A stretch of 19,277 nucleotides of DNA from Chloromonas sp. AAM2 (Eukaryota > Chlorophyta > Chlorophyceae > Chlamydomonadales > Chlamydomonadaceae): positions 553-19,829 of the forward strand of contig QAXH01004806.1 of the NCBI GenBank assembly GCA_004335635.1, in the 5' to 3' direction. Positions 9,901-19,277 of this stretch are shown here, piece by piece. The position numbers and the translations under genes are program-made. The notes beneath the pieces were generated by a model that saw nothing but the letters and a program-made list of their open reading frames with translations, had not been told where the DNA came from and searched no databases. Positions within the stretch are counted from its first letter, which is position 1. Every line of letters begins with the position of its first letter.

Positions 9901-12900
9901 CTCTCCATCATACCCCACCTGAGGTGCGGCCAGGTACAGGTGCACAGACCTGGGTATCACCCGCTTGATGATGGCGTCTATGAGCGCCACATCCCTCTCC
10001 GCCTTCCGCCGCGCGGCCTGGGCCTCGGCCAGCTCCCGCGCGCCCATGCCACCGCCCGCCCCGCCCCCGTCACTGCCGCCATCGCTGTCCGCGCCACCCA
10101 GGCCGGTGCCCGGGTCATTCGCCCCCTCATCTTCATCTAGAAGCGGCATATCCTCTTCAGCTTCTCCGTCATCTAGAGCAGTGGGGTCGGCCGCCTGGGA
10201 GCAGTTTAAGATTTAAAGCAGGGTGTCAAGGGGCATGTTCAGGTGACGCGACGTGCGGCCGAGGCAAGGTGGGCATGGCGCTTGCGTTGCAATGTGCGCC
10301 AGGCCAGGTAAGGTTGCTGCTGCTGTATGTGTGAGCCGGATGCCACCATTGCCTATGAACAACACGCGTTGACATGTGAGTGCTGGTTCCGTGCATCCCC
10401 TCCACTTGCTTGTTGCTAGTTACAGCCATGCAGCAGTGACTAGCAGGTCTGGCAAGTGGGCTGCTCCAGGGATCCACTGTCAAGCACTGGTATGGTGTGC
10501 GTATCTTGCCGTTCAGCACATGCCTGTCGACAGGAGCCCAGCTTCCGACATTCTATGCACAACCAAACTACTTCAGTCATCAATGTTGTCTTCTGTCAAC
10601 CCTCGAGCAAAGGTAGCTAGTTTGAGTCTGATCTGTGCTTGCAACACCACAAGTGGATGTGGTTCTGGCCTTCCCGTGCGCTGTGATTCTCGCCTGACAA
10701 ACCCCCACACCCAGCCCACCTTTCTCCGCTGCAGCGGCAGGAAGAACCTGAAAAAGCTGGGCACCGCCTTGACGCGCCTGAGGCCCTCGCCCTCCCCCTC
10801 CCCTGGGTCATCTCCGACCGCTGACGCAGGGCCACCCTTGCCCGCACGCTTCTTGCCGCCCTTCTTCTTGGCCTGTCACCACCGGGTGCACGACACACAG
10901 GTTAGAAGGGGTTGCGTGTGAGTTGAGATTCTATGCCCCTCCCTGCGCACTTGACAGGAGGTTCTGTGGCTCAGTGCGCTGGGTACAAGACCAGTGTGGT
11001 CTCATCGACACAGGCTTGGGGCGCAGGCCGGAGCATGCAACTGTCCAGCCACCCGCTTGTGCCATAGGTTGGCGAGGATTTCATGAGCGCGCATCCTTGA
11101 CCGTCCGATGCTGTGTTCCAAAGCAGGCCGTTCACTCGCTTGCCAGCGGGTGTTGGTTTTGGCGCACAGTGGTACAGGCCGGGCCATGGTTGCAATCATC
11201 CAGCCATTGTAAGGCCTTGTGCCAGTCCTACCAACTGACAGAAATATATTCAAGCAGGTGGTTCCTGACTCTCTCTGCTGACTCTCCTGACTCTCTCTGT
11301 GAAACATACCTGTGAAACACTGGCATGAGGCTTGCAGCGCATCAGTACCTGGAGGGGTGACCACCACCATTTACTATCGCGGAGTGTCATAATCCCATTC
11401 ATTTGTAGGTTGGACCGGTAGGAGTCCCTCCCCTCTGGCGATAGACCTAAGGTGCGGGCCGTGCTCGACACTCCGGCTTCTACCAGAGCACTGCCCCACT
11501 CGTGGCACCTTGGCCCTGCTCACCTTCTTTGGCCTGACATTGACTGTCCTCACGGTCAGGTTCCTCCCCTCCCGCCACTCTATGGGCGTTGCATCCTCCT
11601 GCACGTCCACCACCTCTCCGTCGGGGCCGCGCACGAGAGACAGGCCGCGGCGCAGAACCTGGGAGGGCAGATACAAAGGCATGACGGGCAAGATCAGGAG
11701 ACTGAGATGTTTACAAGTACAGGATGATGACGGTGTCAAACATCAGGTGAACCGGGAAGCATGGGCGACTTCATACTGCTGGCGACAGGAAGACAGCCGC
11801 ACCGTCTGCCATGTTCCTTACTGGACACTCTGTGACAATGCTCATCAACGCGCTGACTCGGCAAGCAGTCCACATGCCTGAGAGGATTCTCATGAATTCA
11901 AAACACTTTGCTGCCCAAACAGGTAACAGGTACAGCAGTTGCAACGAGCACACCAACCAAACGTTTGGCTGGTTGGCGGGCGTGATTATGGAGATCAAGA
12001 CGGGATACATACAACAACTGTTACCGAACATGCATCATGCAACCAATCGAATGCCTCGATGAACAGACATCAACTATGCACGCAGCACGTACCAGGTTGT
12101 CAAAGTAGGGGTTGTCCGGTGAGAAGTGGAACTCTAGCATCATGCCCGCCCAGCCCGCCGTGCCCTTGAGGAAGCGCACGTCCTGGAGGTGCGACAGCGC
12201 GTCCCTGTCGGCGGCAGTGACACAGCCGGACACCTCGTCCTGCGCAATGCACGCTACACACACATGGCTGTTGTGCATGCACCTACCTGGTGCACTGTGG
12301 CGCAAGTGAGCAGAACGCAAAAAATGGGGCAGTATGCTTTGGGATATGCCCAAAGAGGCGACGATTGAGGTGCAACTGTGAACTCAGCAGGGCACATGTA
12401 CGGCTGCTCTCACTCGTGTCTTGATCTTGCCGTTCCTGGTTCATCCTTTCACAGCCTTCCTGTCTGCCTTGCTAGCTCTGCTATGCATCCCAGTATGCGT
12501 CCTGAGACAAGTGTTACACTGGCAAAATGCAGAGGTGGGTTGTGCTCACCGCAGCACACAGAGCGTTGAGCCAGAAGCAGGGCAACCCTTGCGGCTTGAT
12601 TGGACCTGTGGTGCGAGGGCCTGTGAAGCCCTCCAGCTCAGCCTCAGTGGCAGCGGACTGACCGGACACCAGCTCATACCTGTGAAACATACCTGGTTGA
12701 ACGCCTGGCAGAATCCGTGCAGACATGACCAGAATAGCAAGTTCCCCTGGTGATCTAATTCGAATTTGCTAGTGGCAGATCCAAGAACTGCCATACGACC
12801 TGACGTTTTGCTGGCATACAATTGTACATGGTCTAGGATGAGACTAAGGAAAGATGTGGGCCAGGACAGCATAATTCACTGCTGGAGTACATCAGTGTGG

Positions 12901-13309
12901 TGTCCGTGTCTGCAGACTGCATACAGCATGGCCTGAGAGACCGTCTGACATGTGACAACAGCCACAACCAAACACATACTTACCGTCGCTTCAAAACAGG
13001 CTCTCTCTCATCTAAGTGCTGCTGCAAAAGCTTGAGGCGCTTGGCGGTGTTTGTTGCTTTCAGTGCCCGCAGTTCACCCTGGACGAGGCGCAAGACAAGC
13101 TTTGCCGGAAAAATGGATCGGCCAAATAAACGCGTCCACTGCTTTAATACCGCAAGCACCAACAACCATGGTGTCGTCCTTTGATGCCTGCCTTGATGTA
13201 GGGAGGGGCTATGAGCCGTAGCAGACCGGCAGAAGCACGAATCGTAATTTCCATATCACTGACGATTGCATTGATGCCTCACCTCAATCCTCAGCAGCTT
13301 GGCCTCCAT
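6905..13309 (-). CDS. Tandem (double) nucleosome-assembly-protein, 12 exons, 696 aa
   Basis: Exons on the minus strand: 13283-13309, 12984-13078, 12550-12679, 12093-12239, 11524-11658, 10720-10872, 9919-10194, 9150-9417, 8760-8960, 8198-8509, 7638-7777, 6905-7111. All introns are GT-AG and every phase matches. NAP-family proteins are acidic histone chaperones, usually with one fold that dimerises through a long helix. Fold 1 (about 1-321): helix (1-40), KRRYELVSG, PCFWLNAL (74-81), LEFHFSPDNPYF (119-130), TPIEW, a basic AKKKGGKKRAGK patch (179-190), SFFRFF (217-222), VIPRSVHLYLAAP (308-320). Fold 2 (about 322-628): coiled-coil helix (361-403), PPLFWLRAL (425-433), RKVAVDWVFQDNPYF (474-488), SFFNLF (574-579), GPLRYTPTQLYQQ. 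The tail (629-696) is acidic (CDEEDEEASDNG). The start ATG has context CCAAGATGG. Fold 2 lacks the basic patch. Two adjacent genes remain an alternative, but the exon 7/8 junction is in phase with good sites. Confidence 0.8.
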
Positions 13310-13708
13310 CTTGGCTGAGGTTGATGCCCGACCCTAGTCGTTCAAAATCGCGCAAAATGGCCGACACCACATGGCATGCAGCATCAAACCAGCCAATTGC
13401 TTGGAATTGCCGTGGAGAAGAAGAACACGTCAAGCAGCTGGGAGGGCAACTGTCAGAAACGTGCAAATGGTTTTTGCGAGCTACTCTGCCCTACGTACCT
13501 GCTAGCGCATACACTCGGCCCCTAGCGCGCATGCGCACAGTGTTCCATGCCAGATCATTCGCAACAGCCGGGTTTACTCTTGGCTCCTGATACGTTACGC
13601 CGTTGCCACTAGGATCGGCTGAATCGTGCCCTCAAGAGCGTCGTCCATGTTACCTCTGTCGCATGCCGTTGACCGAGCATCGTGATCCGGGGTCATTTGC
13701 CATCAATT
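13310..13708. promoter_or_regulatory. Head-to-head intergenic region, probable shared promoter
   Basis: The 399 bp between the two start codons must hold the 5' leaders and promoters of the NAP gene (minus) and the ChAPs gene (plus). No TATA box stands out. A perfect palindrome, GCGCATGCGC, sits at 13527-13536. No other coding signal was accepted here. Confidence 0.55.
13527..13536. promoter_or_regulatory. Palindrome GCGCATGCGC
   Basis: A perfect 10-bp palindrome lies between the two divergent genes. It equals the animal NRF1 site, but the algal binding factor, if any, is unknown. A related palindrome, TGCGCATGCGCA, lies at 15498-15509 in intron 4 of the ChAPs gene, and both are followed by a similar CACxxTGTTCxxCATG-like flank. 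Confidence 0.4.
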
Positions 13709-16700
13709 ATGGAGACAATTCGCGGTCTTCCGGAAGCTGTAGAGGAGAAGGATGACTTCGCAGGGTCCATCATTGCTCGGTCAGTACAACAAGACGCAAA
13801 CCTCGTCGTATGGACCAAGCAGGGTTCCGGATGTTTGAGCGACCACCCCAAAACTGCCTGCAGAGATGAATCTTTGGCGATGTACGCTGCTCAGCCTGGA
13901 CTTGGTCCTCCAGACCTCTGCTGGTTGCAGAAGGCAGCCAAGGGAGCTTACTTTGCCACTGCAGCTGAGCCCAGAGGCTTTTTTCATTATTGCCTTGGTA
14001 AGACTCCATGCCAGCAAGGAAGGGTCAGGTCAGAGAGTGCTTTCCATTGTTCGTGAGCAATGAATCAGCTGCATGGTGGCCATTGTCACTGGTTCAAAAC
14101 ATGTCCCTTCAACATTGTGCATGCAGGTCGGGATGTATCCAGCAGTGCTGCCATAGCAGCATACTTTGCTGAGCTCAACGCCAGGGCCGATCCTATCAGC
14201 ATGATGCAGGTGTGCGATTGTGTGCATGGTGTGCATGGGATGGTATTACATGGCATCAGTCGTCTTTGTGTGAAGGTGTCATCTGCATTGAGGTGCGATT
14301 CTAGATTGCAGCCATCAACACCCTCCAAGGAGCGCCATGACAGCTGTGTCCTGCGCCACTGATCACAGCATTGCCTTGAGAGCTTGATGTTGAGTCAACC
14401 CGAGCCACCTCACCCCTTCATGCAGGGCCTCTGGTACACTTCAGAGATCACCATACAGCGGGGCTTCTACTGCGTGTACGACCCGTTCTCCCGCCTGGAC
14501 GTACGGTGCGAGCTGTGCATTCCGGGCGGGGTCGTGTGCGGTGCGCTTGACGCTGAGGGCACGGTGCATGAGGTCACGCCGGACATGTGGCGCAACTGCA
14601 TGGTGGCCGCCTTTCTCAGGCACCAGCTCATGGACCCAAACCTCACGCAGCATTCAACCAATCTCCACAGGTGTGTTTGGCTTATGAGAAGCTTATATGT
14701 TATCTGTCCATGGCATCGTGTGCCATTGGACTGGTGATCAGACGTGCAGACGCACTCGTTTTGCACCTTTACTTCAGGACGTTGACGTTGCTTAGGTTGG
14801 AAGGCACTCTGATTTGGCTCATGGATGTTATGGCCATGGACCGTCAAGCATGAGGGGTCAAGACTGTTGTGGCTGCACCGAGTTCTGTACAGTTTGCAAG
14901 CATGGCTGATGCTGAAAGACAGCCGACTTCTCTGATGCGTCACTTTATTCAAATGTGTGCAGGACCCAGCCCTTGCTGAATGCCGACGCTGAGACCCGGC
15001 TGCTGGAGGCCGTGCTGGACATGTACAGGACCAGGGTGCTGCCTCCGGCCCTGACTGCTATCACAGCGGACACGGTGGGACACAGGGGACAGCCCGGATG
15101 TGGGGAGGCTGGTACACAGATTTATGCAGGCTTGCAGCGCCTGTGGCAAGGGCGGGGCAAGCAAAGGCAGAATGTTCAATGCGTCTGCCACCATGTCTGC
15201 CAACTCAGATTGAGTATCACATGATGACAGCGCTATGCCATTCGTGTGTCTGGAAAGGGAATTGTCAGGCGGCAGCAGTGGCTAGTCACAAGCCCCGGTT
15301 TAATCAGTTCCACAACGAATCACAACTTACGCATTGGGGCTTTCCGAGCACAGCTACTGATCGTGCACACTGTGTATGGGGGTGTGTCGCTGCGGAGGCC
15401 AGACAGATGGTAAGGTCCCGGCCCATCTAGCTCTCCTTGAGGAGCGTAGCTCCTAAAGATCTACAGCTTCTCGGTACGATGCATCCCAGTCACTCACTGC
15501 GCATGCGCACTGTTCTGCATGACTGGCATACGTCGGTGACGGGGCTAGCACGGGTAATGTTCAGCTGAGGTAGCTGGGATGTTGAATACGCCTCATGCCT
15601 GCTGTGGCCGCACAGGAGCGCGGGTGTGTGGCGGAGCACATGGACCTGGTGTTGTACTGCATATACCAGTTCTTTGGTGCCAGGCATCGCTGGCCCGCCG
15701 CACTGGCATTCTTCACACGACTCAAGGAGGTGAGCACAGCTGTTATGGCTTCTGAAGCTGAGCTCATATAGACTGGATAGGGCAGGCCGTGCTGGAAGCA
15801 CCAAAGGAGTTAGCGGTACTGAACACCAAGCAGGGCTACACCTAGCAGGAACACCTAGCAGGAACAGCACTGGGGCCAGCTATCTATTCGCAGCCGAGCG
15901 CAAACCTGAGCGTGCGTGGCCCATGCAACTTGGTCGATGGTCATGTGCATGTACTGGCCGCCCGCCTCTCTGGGGAGGCAGCCAAGCCCTCTTACCCCCA
16001 ACTGAGACCCGCATTGCAGAGCAAGCGAATCCAACCGCAACACCTCATTGGGCCCAAGACACAGATCGCCTACTACAGATCACACACAAGAACAATCTCC
16101 GAGTTAACCGCTAGCAGAACTTGTTGCTAGCAGAGTGAAGGGGCTCAATAGCACATTGGCCTGGTTAGGAGTGAGGCGAGAGCAGGCGGCGCTTCTTCTT
16201 GTGGGCTTGGTGGCTGCAGCAGCAGCTTGCATCAACGTCATGTTGCTGGGCTGCTGCCCATGTGCTGCTGCCCATGTGCATGTACTGGCTTTCATGAAGG
16301 TTCCACGTTTGCACGTTTCCGTGTGTTCATGTGTTGCTGTCTCCAGGTGTACTTGAATGCCGCCGTGTACGTGGCGGCCGTGCAAAGGGAGCTGGATGAC
16401 TTTGACGGCAGCTGGGCCACGCTCAGCAACGCTGTGCACTCATCGCCACAGGAGCCGTGCCTCCTGCTGGCGCTGGCCAATGAGTGCATGTACGCGGATT
16501 CTCTGGACATGGTAGCCAAGCTCACGCGCAGGTATGTGGTGCTGACTGTGCACAGCATGGGTCTGCTGAGTTGGTGAGTAGGGCTGACTAGACTGACGGG
16601 CAGTAAGGAGGGTAGCAGCTCTTGATTTGCAACCATTCATACGTACAGTATTAGCTGCTTTAGATTATTAGCTGCAACCATTCATACGTACAGTATTACC

Positions 16701-18958
16701 TGCACATTCATTGAATGCCACTCTGCCTGCCGCCTAAATTCGTTTGCAGTCGACGCCCTGCTAGGTTGTTGGAGCCTGTTGTTGTGGAGCTCAATCACAG
16801 ATCGTGATCTGAAGCGACAGTTCAGGCTGGATCAGCTCATGATGGCTCTTGCATCTCAGTTCACTCGTGCAATGTATGTACGTACACAGGGCCGTGCGTC
16901 TGCATCACCACCTGCGGCCGGCCTGGCTGCTGCTGGCGCGCTGCTACATCCGTCAGGGTCTGTACTCACTGGCGCTCATCACACTCAATGCAGTGCCGCC
17001 ACCACCGGGAGTCACACAAGAAGAGGTGTGCGGGCTGTTGGCAGAGGGTAGTTAGCAGAGGTGTGCCGTTTAAGAAGGCCAATAATAATCAAGTAATTGG
17101 CAACTCACGTGTACTGTGGCAACGGGGAAGGCTTGAAGAAACGGGGGCTTGAAGAAACGCGGAAGGCTTGAACAAATGCGGAAGGCTTGAAGAAACGGGA
17201 ATGACATGATCAGAAGAGCTCATTTATCAGGAAGCTGGAGCAACCTCTAGCAGTAGCAGCCTGCTAGAGGCACAAGCTTGTTGTTCTCACCAGCCGTGGC
17301 TACCATCTGTGCAAAACAAATGCATTTTGCCAAGCAGCCGTTAGGAGCAGCCGGGCTGAAGGCAAACGGTCTTTGAGCTTGCTGTGTCCACACCAGGACT
17401 CCGAGCTTGTTGTTTGGATGAGTTGTGTCCACCATGTGTGCTCCTCATGGGGGTGTGCTTCGCATGTCTGTTCAGGAGCTGCTGTTCGGCGTTCCCGCTG
17501 CCGACCCCAAGTACCTGACCAAGCCCAGTGCCGTGCGCTACGACCCTGACGAGGCCGCAGCAAAGCAAATGAATGTGGAGGAGGTGAGACAGTTGGGCTG
17601 ATCGGAGTTGTGACGCCACATTTGGAGTAGTGATGAAATCGTGCTGGTTTGACAGACAGAGTACAGCCCCCCAAAGGGTTGCACGGGATGCGGGGTTTTG
17701 AGAACAGAGTGGAAATCATGAGTGTGCAGGGTGGTTGCACTGGTACTGCTGTGGTAGTCACGGGAAAAGGTGGTGTTGCCTGCTTCTTACAACAGTTATC
17801 GGTTGCAATTCCTCTTGGTCAATGCGGAGACGGAAGTTGGAGATTACTATTGGTTCGCTATGCGCTGCTTTTTATTGCTCAACCCTCATTATAGCATGCC
17901 GCCAATTCAAAAGGCAAACACCAAACCCACACCTGGTGCAGGTTGCGTCCGACGGGTCGCGTGCGCTCATGTACCTGCCCGCCACCAAGATGGTGCCCCG
18001 CGAGCCCTTGGACCTCGGCCCATGGCCCGACCTTGGGCCGGCCAGGGCCACGAGAGCAGCGCTGTCAGCCGCGTATGGGCTGCTGCAGGTCAGGCAGCAG
18101 ATGCAGCATCGTCTGTAGGCGGTCAAGGCATGGTCACTAGGCGGTAGGAGTGAGGTTCCCCGTCGGCGGCAAGAGTATGGGGCAAGTATGTGCATGGTGT
18201 ACTGAGTGAGGGACCAGGTGCCACATCCTTACTATAGGCAGAGGAAGCAAAGCCATGGGAGATGGACATAGCCCAGACTTTGTCGTCTCCAATGATCATG
18301 GATGGCAGTGCGCCGTCGAAGTATGCACATGTCGTTCGCAGATGGTGACTTGCCTTGTGACCGACCAGCTTGCTGAACGTTGGGGATTTGATGTAATGCA
18401 TGCAAGTTTGTTTGTTAGATGTTATGCACGCGAGGTGTCAGTACACGGCATGAAACAAGTGCCAGTTTCTTTAGTGAGACACAATATGCGATGGAATTGC
18501 ATGGAACTGGTAAGTATGCACACGATCTGTGCCGGCACTGGAAGCAAAAACACTGACGATTGAGACAGCCCAAATCTTCACGGGTAGAAATTTGGGGTTG
18601 CGGCATACACATGGTGTGTGTCTGTACGACCTGTTAGCTTGTTGGCCGTTAGGAAAGGTGGATCTTATGCGTGCAAGTTTGCAACAGTGCATGGGAACAT
18701 GTGCAGGTTTCTTTAAGCGGAATGGCTATGGCACAGAATGCTGGTGCGATGACTCAATCAAACTCTGTTCGGAGCGGCCAGCACTGGCTTGTGTACTGTG
18801 CAAGCACCCGAGCCGCAACTGTCATAGCATCATCTGGTGTTTGCCTGGCGCTGCAGGAGCTGGTTGCGGCCATCGGGTGGGACAGCTTCCTGGAGATGCG
18901 GGCGCGTGTGTTCATCATGCAGAGTGAGACAGACAAGAGGCCAAGCGGAACACAGGAG
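13709..18958 (+). CDS. ChAPs-family (Chs5-Arf1-binding, exomer cargo adaptor) protein, partial, 10 exons, 507 aa in window
   Basis: Exons: 13709-13997, 14127-14209, 14426-14670, 14963-15074, 15616-15729, 16347-16531, 16890-17025, 17476-17583, 17942-18088, 18857-18958. All introns are GT-AG and phases agree throughout. In fungi, ChAPs proteins (Chs6, Bud7, Bch1, Bch2) pair with Chs5 and Arf1 at the trans-Golgi and export selected membrane cargo to the cell surface. Motifs matching that family, from my knowledge of it: LGPPDL (65-70), FFHYCLGRDVSSSAAIAAYF (91-110, spanning the first intron), a TPR-like region with RPAWLLLARCYIRQG (352-366) and ALITLNAVP (371-379), and IGWDSFLEMRARVFIM (479-494). 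The last motif normally precedes a short C-terminal block, absent here, so the gene probably runs past the window. The ATG at 13709 is the first good one, but an upstream exon cannot be excluded. No Chs5 partner is visible. Confidence 0.8.
16251..16278. repeat. 14-bp tandem duplication in ChAPs intron 5
   Basis: CTGCTGCCCATGTG occurs twice, back to back. Confidence 0.8.
16628..16698. repeat. Direct repeat, 26 bp, period 45 bp, in ChAPs intron 6
   Basis: TGCAACCATTCATACGTACA followed by GTATTA is found identically at 16628-16653 and 16673-16698, with a shorter echo (TTAGCTGC/TTATTAGCTGC) between them. Confidence 0.85.
17121..17199. repeat. Minisatellite in ChAPs intron 7, about four units
   Basis: The unit is about 16-20 bp, consensus GCGGAAGGCTTGAAGAAAC, repeated with small length and base changes, purine-rich on the plus strand. 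Confidence 0.85.
18244..18770. repeat. Imperfect tandem duplication in ChAPs intron 9
   Basis: Two diverged copies start at about 18244 and 18541. Matching landmarks, in order, are GAAGCAAA, ATAGCCCAGA/ACAGCCCAAA, TGCAAGTTTG (about 18403 and 18671), and GTGCCAGTTTCTTTA/GTGCAGGTTTCTTTA. The distance between partners shrinks from about 297 to about 245 bp, so indels have accumulated. Confidence 0.5.
18541..18771 (+). other. WSC-domain-like open frame inside ChAPs intron 9
   Basis: In the second copy of the intron duplication, an open frame reads SLQQCMGTCAGFF, then NGYGTECWCDDS. The pattern C-x3-C, then an aromatic-rich spacer, then YGxECWC resembles the core of WSC carbohydrate-binding domains. 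The frame is not that of the flanking ChAPs exons and the equivalent frame of the first copy is stopped. It may be a captured exon fragment, a relic of a mobile element, or chance. Confidence 0.22.
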
Positions 18959-19277
18959 GTGAGAGCCATCCTGTTAATGGGTCCGAGTTCATGTGTGCGT
19001 GGTCGTGAGGCGACAGTGCACCTCCGGTGCACACGCCAGATGACAGGCGCTGGGGCAACACACACAAGCCATACAGGCGGAGTGCCTAATGTGGCCGATT
19101 TTTGACACAATTTTTCAGAAATGATGGTTCCACGTTACATTTTTCCACCAAACTTTGCCAGTACCTGCACATATATGTTTTAAGAAAAGGGGCAAGACCC
19201 GGGTCCACTAAGGTCAGTGGGCGACATATGGCGGCTCACTATGTGACAGGGGTCAAAACGCCCCGATTTCCCGCGAC
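18959..19277. other. Window end: probable ChAPs intron 10, no gene recognised
   Basis: It begins with GTGAGA after the last recognised exon. No in-phase exon with the family's final C-terminal block was found. The last 80 bases change in character, with several purine and G/C runs, and could be the edge of a repeat. Confidence 0.4.

Noticed and set aside
14024..14362. Plus-strand frames spanning ChAPs exon 2 and its flanking introns
   Set aside because: Only 14127-14209 fits the family and the phases. The rest is intron that happens to stay open.
16135..16356. Plus-strand frame with a possible membrane helix (AALLLVGLVAAAAACINVML)
   Set aside because: It lies inside ChAPs intron 5, includes the tandem CTGCTGCCCATGTG repeat, and has no splice sites joining it in phase.
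17121..17199. Repeat block considered as a CRISPR array
   Set aside because: The units are adjacent with no unique spacers, the sequence lies in a eukaryotic intron, and there are no cas genes.
18255..18563. Plus-strand 102-codon frame in ChAPs intron 9
   Set aside because: It is the first copy of the diverged intron duplication. The frame matching the WSC-like reading of copy 2 is stopped here, and this open frame has no motif or in-phase splice junctions.
1..19277. tRNA, rRNA or bacterial operon content
   Set aside because: No tRNA-like T-loop with matching cloverleaf, no rRNA stretch, and no closely packed intact ORFs with ribosome-binding sites were seen by eye.

Overview
This window is nuclear DNA from a eukaryote, most likely a chlorophyte green alga, and a volvocalean/chlorophycean one would fit best. 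The reasons are short GC-rich exons split by many GT-AG introns, Ala/Gly-rich low-complexity protein, gene-poor stretches with dispersed repeats, and TGTAA as the only polyadenylation-like signal seen. There are no bacterial operons, and the genus cannot be fixed from the sequence. Gene models were built by hand from splice-site phase and protein-family motifs.

Left part (1-3511, minus strand): pieces of a zinc-finger protein. Three phase-compatible exons (1746-2259, 1128-1192, 1-759) encode a Cys/His-rich PHD-like finger, an acidic Ser-Glu run, an Ala-rich linker and a basic nuclear-localisation-like patch; the gene leaves the window at base 1. An exon pair further upstream (3202-3511, 2968-3038) repeats the first half of the same finger.

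Middle-left (3512-6904): gene-poor. It holds a dispersed repeat with core GTCCCAGAACTGGCAAAC (copies at both orientations, 2630-6364), small tandem repeats, and a few weak coding-like fragments on both strands.

Middle (6905-13309, minus strand): the best find. Twelve exons, all phase-compatible, give one 696-residue reading frame with two complete nucleosome-assembly-protein (NAP/SET) folds in tandem and one shared acidic tail. NAP proteins normally have one fold and act as dimers, so this may be a covalently linked NAP dimer.

Right (13709-18958, plus strand): ten phase-compatible exons give the first 507 residues of a ChAPs-family protein (Chs5-Arf1-binding, the exomer cargo adaptor best known from fungi). 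It continues past the window. Its start lies 399 bp from the NAP start in a head-to-head arrangement, so the two genes probably share a promoter region. Its introns carry a minisatellite, two short tandem repeats and an imperfect duplication that includes a WSC-domain-like reading frame.
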